Source: Sclerurus mexicanus (lineage: Eukaryota > Chordata > Aves > Passeriformes > Furnariidae). Taken from it: a stretch of 64,000 nt of DNA. Positions within the stretch are counted from its first letter, which is position 1, and each line of letters starts with the position of its first letter. Shown here one piece after another: positions 51,773-63,500 of the stretch. The position numbers were made by a program, and so were the translations under genes. The stretch spans positions 62,001 through 126,000 of the forward strand of contig VWZF01005720.1 in NCBI GenBank assembly GCA_013396755.1. Direction: 5' to 3'. The notes beneath the pieces were generated by a model that was not told where the DNA came from, ran no database searches, and was given only the letters and a program-made list of their open reading frames with translations.

Positions 51773-54700
51773 TAATGAAAGCTTACACTGCTGCTACAGC
51801 TTTTAGTTCCAGTAACAAATCATAAATGGGCACTGGAATTTCTGCTGGCTGTTCCCTGGTCCTTCATGCATCCTCCAAGAGGAGGAGTAAAAGGGAGGGA
51901 GCCAAATGATACAGTGACATGTTAGAGGTGGTGACCATGGTTGAGGTTCTGGAAACATCAGTAACTGAATTATGGAAATTTTTTTATCTAGAACTTCCTG
52001 CAGTAGGCTTTTAATTAGAAATGTTAAGGACAGTGGTGAGGCTTTGCACAATGACCTGCATCCTTCCGAACTTGAGGGGGTAAAGGAAGTCTGCCCTTCT
52101 GCCCCAAGGCAGAATTGACTTGAGTCATTCCTTGAAGATATTTAACCTCTTAAGATGGCAATTTTGCATCTCCTTCTGCAATTTAAAAACTCTTCCTGTG
52201 CATTTATTTTACAGTACTTGAACTTCTCTCAATTTAAGCTGGCTACACCTGTTCTCTGCATCTGGGTGGCAGGACAAGGTTTATATTCTTCCTCTCTTTG
52301 TGCAGTTGCTGATTTTTGTCACAGTCTCACGTTCACTTAAAGGCTTTAGTACCGAGTCTTGGTTGAAACGCATCAAAAGGGATTGTGGAGAGCAGTATTA
52401 GAGGTTTTTTGGAAGCTGTGCTCTACAGCTCAGCACTGCACAGGAGATGAGCTCTTGGCCCTGTCAGATGCTGTTACGTGCTGATAGTGTTGTTCCTGTG
52501 ATGTTTGGTAATGTAGGTCATTCAGGCTGCCATCCGAAAGGGGGTTTGATGTTTTGTTTACCGTTTGGAGATGCAGGATACTTATTTAACATCCCTTCTG
52601 TAGATCTGAAGGAGGGCTGTGCCCAAACAGCTCTTCCCCAGCTGTATCACTCCATCTTGTACGTCTTGGTCTTGCCTGGTTTAATTTTCATAGGTGTCCT
52701 TGCCTGTGTTTGCAGCTTCAGCAAAGCCCTGCCTTCGGTGCTGGAGTTTGTCCTCAAGTCAAGGGGTGAAGTTTAGTACACTTGGAGCCCAGATGAGTTT
52801 GGGGCTGCAGAGGGGAGGTTGTGTTGGCCCGCTCATCAGTGTGTGCGTTATAAAAGGTGCCTGTGACACACCGAGCGCTGTCCCATCTTGTTTCACGGCT
52901 GGTTATCCAAACAGACTTGGGCTGTGTTTGGTGGTGAGCTCCTGGAAGCCTTTCTGAAAGCCAAGCAGCGTGTTCTTGTGTTCCCTGAGCTCTTTGATAC
53001 CTCTCTGCAGGCATTTTCATAGGTAAACAGAACTTGTTCAGCAGAACTGTACTGTTGTGTGTCATTGGAGGAGCAAATGAGGCTGTTTAAGGTGCTGGAT
53101 TTTGCATTGAATAAAAGGCTTTGTGTTAGCTGGAGATGACCTTTGACTCCCTGTAACAGCATAAAATGAGTGCCTAAGGAGCTGTTCCTTGGAAGTTTAT
53201 TGCTGTTCTCATGAAGAAGTGATACAGGTTGAGGCTCTTGTAAAGGCAATGTCCCCTCTTGGTACAAAACAGGGAGAGGGAGTGATTAAAGTGAGTAAGA
53301 ATTGGATTTTCTGTGGTTTGGAGGCTCAGCTGTACCTGGGCTCCACTAGTGGTTCTCCCATCAAACTGTTCTTTGGAATTTTTTGATGCAAGTTACACTA
53401 ACTGGAGAGGGAAAGGGAGATTTGTCTATTTAACAGTATTTTCTTATTTGTTTAAATATGCTAGTCTTTGCTTGATAGCTCAGGCATTGAATTTGCTTGG
53501 TTATTAGAGCAGCCTTAATGTTGGTACTATAAAACTTTAAAAAGATATTTGGTAAAAATTAATAATTAATTTTTAATTTTCTGTTTTCTTACACTTGGAA
53601 GGTATCAGCACTGGTTTATTGATCTGCAAGAGTGGAACTTTAAACTTAAATGGCAATTTGCTTGAGCCTGTAAGAGTTTGTTTATACACAGGGGATTTAT
53701 GTTATGCTCATCCTTCACTAAGAAGTACAATGTGAACTGTTCCACCAGTGCTTATATATATATATCTCTCAATGGAATAATGTTACATTACTCTGAGCTC
53801 ATGGATTATTTTTTGATTCAGTTTGTAGTTGCACTGAATGGTTTGGAAGTCTGAGGAATTTGTAACGTTACATTTGTGGTTTACGTAACACCAGGAGTCA
53901 GGTACAACTCTCATGACAGTCAAGTACAACTTCGTGCTAAAAAGATGTTTGCAATTAGAAGTTTTTTGGTAAGCTGTTGTTCTAATGCAGGACAAGGGGG
54001 ACGTGTCCAGACTACCCCGTTTCTGTTAAATTAATTGTACCCTCGGTGGTTGCAGTTTTCTTACTTGCTTTTGTGTACCTGGTATTAGATGAGTGAGAAA
54101 GCATCCCAGATACCAACAGACACTAAAGAGACTTGCTGACCCGTGAGCAGGTTCATTTTCTTATATCCCTCTTAGCAAATGTGGCTAATTATTTCTAGGT
54201 TACCCTTGAATTAATAAAGATGGATTTTAAGAAACATCTCTGAGGTCAACTGATCCACTCATGGCTCCCTTCCACCGAACAAAAGTAATCCTTTCAGAAT
54301 GCATTTCCTTTAAACAGCATCGAAGGGTTGGGGTCCTCCCCCTTCAGGTGCCTTCTACTGTGCTCACCTCATAAATGGAAGGTTTTCCCCATAAATAAAA
54401 GGAGTTTTATAAGGTCATGAAAGGTTCTGGGGACCGTTTGGTTTGCTTTGTCTCATTCCTCCTCCAGTCACCCCTGATCCTCCACGTCAGAGAAGGCTGA
54501 AGAGAAGTGGTGCAAACTGGTATGTACAGTGAACCCGTCACAGAGCAAAAGTATCAGACTTTTCATTGCAGTAAGATAAGGAATAGCATGTGTAGGGCTC
54601 ACTTTTCCTCCTCTTTTCAACCTCACCTCTTCTTTCCGTGTCTCCGCGAAGCAGAGTTTAGCTTTAAGCACTGGAATTGTGAAGGAGCTTCTCAAAGATG

Positions 54701-56359
54701 TCTTGAGGGTAGCGGTGGTTTTGTTGGTTGGGTTTTTTGTAAATAGCCTAGAACATGAGGAGACAGAAGACTGGAGTCAGTGCCCTAAGGAAGGAGTAAT
54801 TTTAAACCATTTGAAGCTTTCATGGTGTTGACTTTACCCTTCTCTACAGTAAAGCCTTCAAGAAATAAATGGAAGGAAGTGGGAGAATATGAGCGGGTTA
54901 GTCCACCCACAAGGAAATCTGCTACAGCTTTGATGCCTGCAAACTAATACAACCCATATGGGTTTAAAAAATGGCTAGTCTTTATTTATGAAATAATAAA
55001 AATCAAGTTAACTTAGTGGTCCTTCTAACATCTGTTGTCTTAACAGCATGGGCTGGGAGGCTGCAGTGCTGTCTGCTGTTCTGCACTCCAGAGGATCCCT
55101 TGGGAAGGGCAGGTCCAGGAAACTTCATTAGCACCACGTTCCTCCTGCTGTGTTTTGTTCCTCACTACCAATAGGTTGAGATTTGAAAACAAACCCACTG
55201 AATTCTGACAACTACTGTTTTAAAATGTAGCTCAGAGGTTACTAAGGCTAAACAGGTGACTGTGGTCCAGAAGGGGAAGAAGTGTTACTTTAAAACTCTG
55301 TACTTTTTGGGAGTACCCAGGATATATCCTGCTATAAAGCTCACCAGTTGGAGAAAGGTAGCAATAAATTCAGTATTGGACTGAATTTCTGACAGAACAG
55401 TGTCTTACGCAGAGCTCCTGAGCAGTTTGTGTTCTAGAATGACCTTATGCAAGTCCTCTCTACCTTTTTCAAACCTCGAGAGAGAAATGGCCTAACCTAG
55501 TCTAGAGCATGGGATTGGAGTTTGGCCATATTGCAGGAGTCAAATGAACTCATGGAGGTGATGCTGCTTCCCAGCTGTGCTGCATTGTTTCTGTTGAAGG
55601 ACCGGGCTTGGATTTTTGACACTCGGGATGTAGTTTTTGTGTCAGTTTTGTCTGTTGGAGTGCTCATAGTTAAATAGGACAGACCATCTCTGATGGCAGC
55701 AGAACGATGACTGAGCTGCTTGGCCTTCAGAGAGCCTTGGAGGACATGAAGCCCATCACCCTTGTTGGCTGTGCCCTTTGGCAAAGGCTACTGGGGAGAA
55801 AGCTGTGCTAGAGAGGAGCTTGGTAGTGGGCAAGGAGGATAGATTTAGAGTCCAGGTAGTCCAAAGTAGATTTTTCAAGCCAGCCTTAGCAAACCTGAGT
55901 TTAGAGTAAGGCAGGCTTGAGGAACCATAATTTGAGATGAACGAAGATTACAGTGGAGTTTCAGTGGCTGGAGAGCATGTTTGCCAAATTCTGGGTACTA
56001 ACATGGCAAAGCAAATTAATTAGGATCCAGAAGGTTGTCACATGATCAATAAGCATGTTCTAATTCTTAGAACACTCATCAGGCACTCTCACCTTTACAG
56101 GCTGTTCTGCAATTGTCTCAGTAAAAAGCATTTGTGGCTTTACAAAAAAAGAAATCCTCCACTTGTCCTGAGGGCATATTTGGTTTGGCAACTTTCTTTA
56201 TTGGCAAGATGAATGCAATGAACCCTTTTTCCATCTCCTACATGACTATGCAGATCTCCTTCAAGACAATGCCTTTGTTCTTCAGCTTCTGGTAACTGCT
56301 AGAGGGATAAACTATAGCCATGAAGTGGCTGAGATGAATTACCAAATCCAAAATGATAA
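51773..56359. other. Intron-like DNA
   Basis: No gene or transposon recognised. A short TA run lies at 53754-53764. AT-rich parts near 53540-53580 have TAATTAAT words. Frames are short and lack domains. Confidence 0.45.
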
Positions 56360-56760
56360 TAGTCTTAGGATCGTTTGGGTTCGAAAGGACCTTCAAGGTC
56401 ATCCAGTTCCACCCCCCTGCCACGGGCAGGGACACCTTTCACTAGCCCAGGTTGCTCCAAGCCCCGTCCAACCTGGCTTTGAACACTTGCAAGGATGGGC
56501 CAGCCACAGCTCCTCTGGGCAGCCTGTGCCAGGGCCTGCCCACCCTCACAGGGAAGAATTTCTCCCCAATATCTAATCTAAACCCACTCTGTTTCATTCC
56601 AGAGCCATTCCCCCTTGTCCTATCACTGCATACCCTTGTGGAATGCCCCTCTCCAGCTCTCTTGTAGCCCCTTCAGGTACTGGGAGGTCTGAAGTCTCCC
56701 TGGAGCCTTCTCTTCTCCAGGCAGAAGAACCCCAACTCTGGCAGCCCTCTTGGTACTGTG
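56360..56760 (-). mobile_element. CR1 fragment, minus orientation
   Basis: Starts at the reverse-complemented 3' end ('TTCGAAAGGACCTTCAAGG', 'TCATCCAGTTCCACCC'). It continues with 'CTGCCACGGGCAGGGACACC', 'AGGTTGCTCCAAGCCCCGTC', 'CCTGTGCCAGGGCCTGCCC' and 'CCTTCTCTTCTCCAGGCAG'. It is similar in subfamily words to the plus-strand copy at 30.6-31.2 kb. The 150-codon minus frame over it derives from the element and is not a host gene. Confidence 0.95.
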
Positions 56761-59319
56761 ATTGCTGTGCTCTGGGCTGCAGCTCTTGGGTTTTGGTACA
56801 GTGAGCACAAGGGTCTTGCTCCTCTCTCTTGCTGGGGTGTTCATCTGGTGGCTCAGGTGTTGCAGAAGAGGAGCTGAAAACCAGTCTCTGCTGTGCTGTC
56901 CAGCACTGCCCTGGTTCAGCTCTGGCTGCTTTCTTCAGTTTCCAAATACCCAGTTTAGGTTGGTTTCCCAGGGCAGTGGAACTGGGACAAGTGTCCTGTG
57001 TTTGGCTCTGTCCTGGTCCCCTTCTCAGCCGTGCCAGTTTGGTCAAAACGTGATGAATAGAGGTATGAACTGATGTGCCAATAATCAGCTGAGTAGCAGA
57101 GAGATCCCAGTGATGCCATGGCTGGCTCTGAGCTGGTGGGATCTCTGGGACACCCCTGGAACCTCAGGCTCTGGATACAGCCCTGGAGAAAGCCAGGCTT
57201 TGCCAGTTTGTCTGCCAGGGGGTTTAGATCTTTTATTTTTGTTTGGATAAGCTTGCATGGAAAAAATTAGACAACCTTTTATGAGCGTCCCAGTTGAACA
57301 AAACTGTTGTTTAACCCTTTGTTCCCCAAAGCTTTGTGGTTTTTGCTGGTGACTTCACTATGAGACAGGATCAGCACTGCAGGCAGAATTAAAACAAAAA
57401 CTAAATGCCTTGATACAATTCAAAAAAAGCTTCTGACTTTTGCATCCCCTCCTCCTCACTCTGCAAAAGCTGATGCTGATATCCAGAAGTCTTTAAGACC
57501 AGGCTGAAATTGAGCAATCACAATCGTAGTCACAGCAGAAAAGTCCTCACTTGGATTTCCTTGAGGCAAAATGCCATTTCTTGGCTGAAGACCTTGGCCT
57601 GTCTGTTGTTACTGGGAGAGTCTGAGCTTTCTTCTGATTACAGTGTGTGTTTCAGGAAAACAGCCAGTGCTTGTACATGCTCGCTGTAGAAACTGATGCG
57701 TTCTTTTTTGCTAATAAATATTATTTTATTAGGCTTATCTTTGGTGGGTGTTATTGCTCACACAGTGACTACCATGAACATACAGTCGGTGTAAGTCAGC
57801 GAGTGCATCTTGCACAGCAAAGACTGATGGTCCTGTTCCACAGTCCTCGTTTCTGACAGATGTTTGTTACCTCAGGAAATGGTATAATCTGATTGGCACT
57901 ACTTAAAACAGATTATTTTACATAAATGCTACTCAGATACCTACTTGATGAGCCGTATTTATAAAATGTTGTAAATACGTGATATTAAGTATACTGGAGA
58001 CATATTGAACTTTTCAAGTTGGTTTATTACTTTGTGCCTTGTCTTCTGCTCCATCCTTGCCCCCCTTCCTTCCTGCAGCTTGGGGGTTTCTGAATATCTT
58101 CAGAACATGAATTTTATGCTTTTGGCTTTTTTTTTTTTTGTGCAGAAAGAATTAACATATTATTTGAAAGAAGATAATGAGCATATGTCTTCTGGGTACT
58201 TCTTACAGTAACAGTTCTTAATTAAGAAATTAAGTAATTTTTTTTTTACATCTTAGCATCAAGGAAGCACCTGGCTTATGTGAAAAAATAAATACTCGGA
58301 GTGTAAAATGCTGGGTAGCTTCTAAAATTGAATTGAAAAAAAAATCTCTCATGCTCTGAAGTACTTTGTTTTCACGTTCATTTTGTAGCCTAATACAACA
58401 AGAAGGAAGTATGTCCTTGAGGAGAATGATGATAATGCTGGTATTATGTGAGCAGGCAGTTTCTCATGACACTGGGATTGATAATCTATATTAGCCTCAT
58501 CCGTTAAAAGTGTAAAGGGAAATGTGAGTCCACACATTCTGTTTATTAAAACTCTCCTTGGTAATGCACTTACCAGTTGATACCGAAAGGGTTTTGTTTT
58601 CATGAGTAAAATTTAATTTAGACCTTCCCCTTTTTACTTTCGGATTTTTGTGGCGGCTTTTCTCCAAAGCGCTTTGTTTTTTCGGAAGAAACACATTTTC
58701 TCTTTTTACTTTACACCCTCGAGCACCGATCAAACCAACTTAGGGAGAAGTGAAGAACTATGTGCAGCTTTCCTTTCTCTGAGGAGACAAGTCCGACTTG
58801 CTCAAGGTCACCGAGGAGAGCCCATGGCAGGGCTGGGTGTGTAAAAGCAGCTTTTTTGCCTTGTGAGCTCCGGAACCAGAAGGGCACCGAGCCCGTCTGT
58901 GCCTCTTCTGCACCCCCACAAATACAACAACTGGTGTCTTGAACACTACTGGAGCACGTTTTGCTGCATTACTGAAGGTTAAATATAATCGACCTTGTCC
59001 CTGGAAGTGTCTGTCTGTCTGTGCAGCACTGAGGGGCTTTGGGAACTTTATGGTGGGGGGAGGAAGGCACCCAGGCATGTCTTCGGTTCCCTTTGGCTTT
59101 CTCCAGCCCCAGAGAGAGCTTTGTGCCTGAGCAGTGATGCAGAACATCTGATGGGCCTGCTTGTGGCCTAATCTCTCTCTCTCTTTTTTTTTTCCAGTGA
59201 ATATTTTTGTTCTCCTTTAAATAGAGAAGAAAACAATACTTGAACGCAGTTGCTGCTTCGTTCGTTTGTTGGGTTTTTTTCTTTTCCATCGAGAATTTTG
59301 CCGTACACCGTGAATTCTG
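56761..59319. other. Intron-like DNA
   Basis: No gene recognised. A T-rich tract ending GTGCAG at 58130-58146 precedes an open stretch but has only a weak donor (see rejected items). Poly-T runs occur near 58130, 58240 and 59185. Confidence 0.45.
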
Positions 59320-59720
59320 CCTAGCCAGTGTGCTGAGAAATGAGGCGGCAGTAAAGAATGGTAATTAAACATATGCTGTAGACGAGTGCGTGCTGCTACA
59401 AGTAGGCAGATAGGTTAAGTTGAAGGCTGCTGGCTTTAGATTAATTCCCTTTTGGTGCTAGTCTTGGATAAGCCTTACGCCTTACTGCTGAGGGCTGGGA
59501 GTGAGAAGAGATTACCGTGGAATATATAAAGAGCTTTAATGATCAGTGTGAGCCTTGTTCCTGTTGATTTTTTTCTCTTTTATTAATATGTATTTTAGCG
59601 GAATCGGTTATTTATGATTTTTGTGAAATGCTTTGCTGGGTGTAAAATGGATTTTATTTGTGTGTGTATCCCGCCCGGATGTGTGTTTACAAACGTAGGC
59701 TTTTGCAGTGTTCACACTCA
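59320..59720. promoter_or_regulatory. Possible promoter-proximal enhancer
   Basis: A repeat-free, frame-free segment about 0.3-0.7 kb upstream of CpG island 2. It is dense in homeodomain-like words (GGTAATTAAAC, TTAGATTAATTC, CTTTAATGATC, TTTATTAATATG) and has a forkhead-like TGTTTAC at 59684-59690. This texture suggests a conserved regulatory element, but conservation could not be checked. Confidence 0.35.
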
Positions 59721-60116
59721 CAATTTTAAAAGAAAAAAATAGTTGTAGGCAGTTCTGATGCCCGGCGCTGCAAAGTTAAGAAGAAACAAAGGCCGTGCAC
59801 CATCTGGGGGGTGTGTTTGAGGCGACCTTTGCCTTGCGATGAGATAAAGAGCCCCTGGATGTGGCCCTGGGTAAGTGAGCGGTGGCGTGGGCTGTGATGC
59901 TCACCCTGGGGAGGCAGAGCATCCCTCCGGGGCTCTCCCATCGCTGGTCCTGATGGAGGAGGAGGCAGGTGCTGGTGCAGGGGGCGACCCCTGAAGTTCA
60001 GCAGGAACGGGGAACTCCTCCTGCCCTTCTGGGTCAGCGAGCGGAGGTGGGAGACACGGAACAGGGGGTGCCCGGGGGAGCGGAGCCTGCGGGGCGCGGG
60101 CAGCAGACGGGGATTA

Positions 60117-60126
60117 GCATATTAAT
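60117..60126. promoter_or_regulatory. POU-type site (GCAT-AT-TAAT)
   Basis: The ten bases GCATATTAAT fit the class III POU (Brn-type) pattern GCAT-N(0-3)-TAAT. They form an AT-rich patch inside an otherwise GC-rich island, about 330 bp upstream of the proposed start codon. Binding is inferred from the pattern only. Confidence 0.35.
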
Positions 60127-60234
60127 GGTAATCGCCTCCCGCCCCTGCCCGCCCTCCTCCGCAGGGCTCACCCCGCCTCGGCACCGCTCCCGGCGAGCAG
60201 CGGGAAGAGCAGCAGCGGCAGGAGGAGGAGGAGG

Positions 60235-60252
60235 ATGCTGCGGGGAGGATGA
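60235..60252 (+). other. Upstream ORF 1
   Basis: ATG CTG CGG GGA GGA TGA, five codons and a stop. It lies in the putative 5' untranslated region, and its TGA overlaps the next ATG (ATGA). It matters only if transcription starts upstream of it. Confidence 0.4.
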
Positions 60253-60320
60253 GGATGCGGCGGCGCCGCAGCATCCCCGGCGCGGGGCGGGGGGACCGCG
60301 CTGCGCCCGCGGCCGGCTGA
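60249..60320 (+). other. Upstream ORF 2, arginine-rich
   Basis: A 23-codon frame starting inside the stop of upstream ORF 1, encoding an Arg-rich peptide beginning MRMRRRR. It ends 126 bases before the proposed main start codon and is in the same frame as it. If the transcript includes it, it would be expected to reduce main-frame translation. Confidence 0.4.
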
Positions 60321-60446
60321 GCCCGCTGCGCTCCGGGACGCGGCTCCCCCTGCTCCTCCCTGTGCTCCCCCCTGCTCCCCTCGGCCGGGATCCCTCCCGA
60401 GCGGCCCGGCAGGCTGCGGGGACACAGTGCCGGGCACGGGGGGTGT

Positions 60447-60537
60447 ATGTGGCTGCTGGAGCAGCGCCCGCGGCGGGCAGGTGCGGGCTGCATGGAGAGG
60501 AGCGGCTGCAGCCCCTTCCCCGTGTGCTGGGCCAAAG
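60447..60537 (+). CDS. Candidate first coding exon (partial gene)
   Basis: An ATG at 60447 opens a frame of 30 codons plus one base, ending at AAAG|GTACGC, a good splice donor at 60538. A second in-frame ATG at 60492 begins MERSGCSPFP and may be the real start; its context (GGCTGCATGG) has G at +4 but no purine at -3. The first ATG (GGGTGTATGT) lacks both key Kozak bases. The exon sits at the right edge of CpG island 2. The protein part is Cys-, Arg- and Gly-containing with no recognised domain, as is common for alternative N-termini. The frame runs on into the intron and stops. I do not recognise the gene; the next exon is beyond the window. Confidence 0.5.
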
Positions 60538-63500
60538 GTACGCCGCCTGCTATTCCCGGGGGACGGTCTGCTTCCTCTCTCTATGTATATGTAACCTTTT
60601 GCCACCTGTGGTTCTGTAAGGGGGGTTTTTACCTGCGAGAGCAGAAAGCAGAGGTGGGAGATGAAATCTTGCGGTGATGCTCCGGAGCATCCCCTCCTGA
60701 CAGCTGGCAGGCTTTGGGGTTGGCTGGGTCTCCCCCCTCCTCCTGCTTCGGAGGACGATTTGAAAGGGAAGGGCGCCGGAGCTGCTGGGTTTGTACAGAT
60801 GTGAGGATCTTTGTTTGTGCTCTTTGCGTGTCCTGAAGCCGCTGCGAGGGGGGTGATCCTGCTTTTCGCTCAGCTTTTTGGAGGGAGTAGCAGTGCGAGG
60901 ATAACATGTTGTCTCTCGAGGTCTCCCACGTTGCCACCCCCACTACCCACCCCCAAAAACAGAGACAATAAGTAGCCACAGAGCGGGCATTTGTTGCAGT
61001 GAGAGGGTCGGACTTGAAATTGAGGTTTAACAATAGTTAGATGGACGTGGGAAACTCATTCACGTGATAATGGTAGCTTGCATTAATATTTACTGTGCTA
61101 TAATTTGCCGGTGTTTGTGCATTGGAGTTGTGTGTGTTGAGTACACAGGGATTAAGCTCGAAATTCTGGTGGTAGCCAAAGAACCAAGCCTTCCTTAGAT
61201 GGACAACAACTAAAAGGTTGAGTGTTGCTGGTCGGAAGCATAACTTTGCTCGTGCTGGCTTTCATTTCAGCGCGCTTTCCTTTTTGGAAGGGGAGCTGGC
61301 AGGGAAGTATTGCGCCACTGTAATCCTGGAGCACACACAGGCTCTCCCTTCAGGAGCTCAGAATCTGAACTGAGGGTTTGGTAGGCACAGCTGATGATTC
61401 GTTGTCTTGGAAAGAAATAACACTGAGTTTGTTTGCAGTTTTTATTGTCTCTCTGTTTGGCGTTTAACGCTGTCTGTGTCCTGCCTGCCTTCTGCACCTT
61501 GCTGGGCTGCTCGGGCTGAGCTGGTATTTGCCACACATGGGGATATTGTAGTAGCACATAGAGTAGAAATATCTTAGAAATCGGAGAACTTGGAACACCA
61601 CACCCTGGTAACCTCTCACGAAGTGCAGAATCTGTCAGCTCCCTGGGGGATAATAGTTAATAAACAGTGAGCAACAGTAGCTGGGAACAAAGCTGAAACA
61701 GAGTGTGCTTTGTGCTTTGCTTTTAGTTAAACTTGTTTACCGTGGAGAGGTAATAACAATGCCAGATCCCGCGTGTCATAAATAGGGTAACAAAAGCACT
61801 GGATGAAATTTGGATTCGTCTCCCCGGACTGCTGTGAGGCTCAGGATGAAGGTACCTCTCGGAGAGTAACTTTTAAAAGTGAAGAAGAGAAATCTTAAAG
61901 CAAAAGCAAGTTGTTTCCATCTGATGTTAAGGCTGTCTAGTGTTGGGGTGTCAGTTCTGCCCCTCCTGCTCCAGCCCCAGAGGATGCCATAGCAGGGCTG
62001 GGGGTGGCTGCGCTGGGACACGGTAAGAGGTATCGATTCCCCCCCACCCACTCCAGCAACTGAAATGAATGAAAAATGGTCCCACTCTTGCGCTGGTCAC
62101 CTGTGTTCTCAGAACACAACTTCAGGAGGATTGCTCATCCAGCCTCCCCTGCCTCAAATACGGAGAGCAGCCGTGGGATCTCTCCTGGTGCCCCTTGGGG
62201 GGCGAAGGCGGACACCGGGAGTTGTGTCAGAGGACAAAGGCACCAGCATCTTCAGCTGCCAATTGGCATGATTTCTAGAAAAAGCTACATCTGAGGCTCC
62301 CAAAAAATAGGGCAGATGAGAAATAGCTTGAGCTATATTTGTCATTGAATGGTGGCCATGCCTTAGTCGATGATTACTCTCTGTACTGTTCACCGGCTTA
62401 ACCTTAGGGAAATGAGACGGATCTGGCCTACTTTGATAAGGGCTGTGAGATATCTGCAGTCAAAGAAAGGTAATATATTAATGAGAGAAACATTTAGTTG
62501 CATATCTTTATGATGGTTCTTTTTTTTTTTCTGTTAAGGCTCCAGGTTACCTGCAGCAAAAACTGATAAAACTTTTAAAAGTATTCTATAGCATCTTAAA
62601 ATGTGATCCTGGTGTGTGTGTTGTGTTATCCAGAACTCCTAAGTGGTCTGTTCTCTTTTGAGTGGGACAGATTAAGCTTTCTGTGTATCAGGTGTGATCT
62701 CAGGAAACGTTTGTTCTCTGCAAATGCTTTGAAATATTTCGGTGAGTCTGTGTTCATACAGAGCTTCTCTTTTTTTTTTTAGCATTCTTAAATCTAAAAT
62801 CGTCAAATCTTCTTAGCGATAGCTCGGGATGACCTAATTGCAGCCAATTCTGCGGCTGTGTCTGTAGGACTGCATCAAAGAATAAGGTCTTTGCTTGATT
62901 TATAAAGTGCTTGTGTAGTCTGTGTTGTCAGGTTTTTGCCTCCTCTTCGTGCCGAACTCCAGTCTAAGCAGTGTTACTGAGTTCAGTGATTTAGTCCGGG
63001 TCTGCACACTCCGGATTCGGGGGGATTTGATGGGTGAGTGAAGAGAAAGTGTGTGCTCTGATACTGGCGTATTTCTTCACAGTAAATCTCTATGACTTCA
63101 GTAGTAACAGGAGTAAGACATTTTTGGCTGCTTCTTCCCCCCTCATTAAGTAATTCGAAACTTTTAAAATCTCTGGTCTTGTGGAATAAACATCCTCAAG
63201 CCCGGTTACAACTTGGGGTGTCCTGATGGCTGAGAAGGAAGTGCTGAAACTTTGTGCTGGTATCATCCAGGGATGTTCCTTCCTGCCTCTTAACAGCAGA
63301 CTGGAAAGTGGTCATGGCTCATTGAAGTCTTTCCACTAACATCTCTGAACTTTGCTAAAACTATTAATGGTAGAATGTGTTGTACTTTGGCTTAGATACT
63401 TCTTCTGGTGAGCTTTTTCATTGTGTTCTCTGTGCATTCCTGCCGTGTTAACCTTACAAAATATCTCGGTGACAGCAGTGTAAATGTGACAGCTGAGGAT

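Larger units (their letters stand above)
60020..60560 (+). promoter_or_regulatory. CpG island 2, probable promoter
   Basis: Dense CpG, GC boxes (CCCGCCCC, GGGCGGGG-like) and a CGG-rich 5' UTR-like stretch, in clear contrast to the flanks. The direction is taken as plus because a start codon followed by a consensus splice donor lies at its right edge (60447-60538). No TATA box is visible in the core, as is usual for CpG-island promoters. Confidence 0.85.

Noticed and set aside
58147..58211. Open segment after a long T tract and GTGCAG, coding-looking for about 21 codons
   Set aside because: The only donors are weak (GTACTT), the frame stops soon after, and the exon length would break the frame. 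Not enough support.
59969..60619. 216-codon plus-strand frame over CpG island 2
   Set aside because: GC-rich DNA lacks stop codons by chance; other frames and the minus strand are equally open. The splice-donor-supported start at 60447 or 60492 in another frame is preferred.
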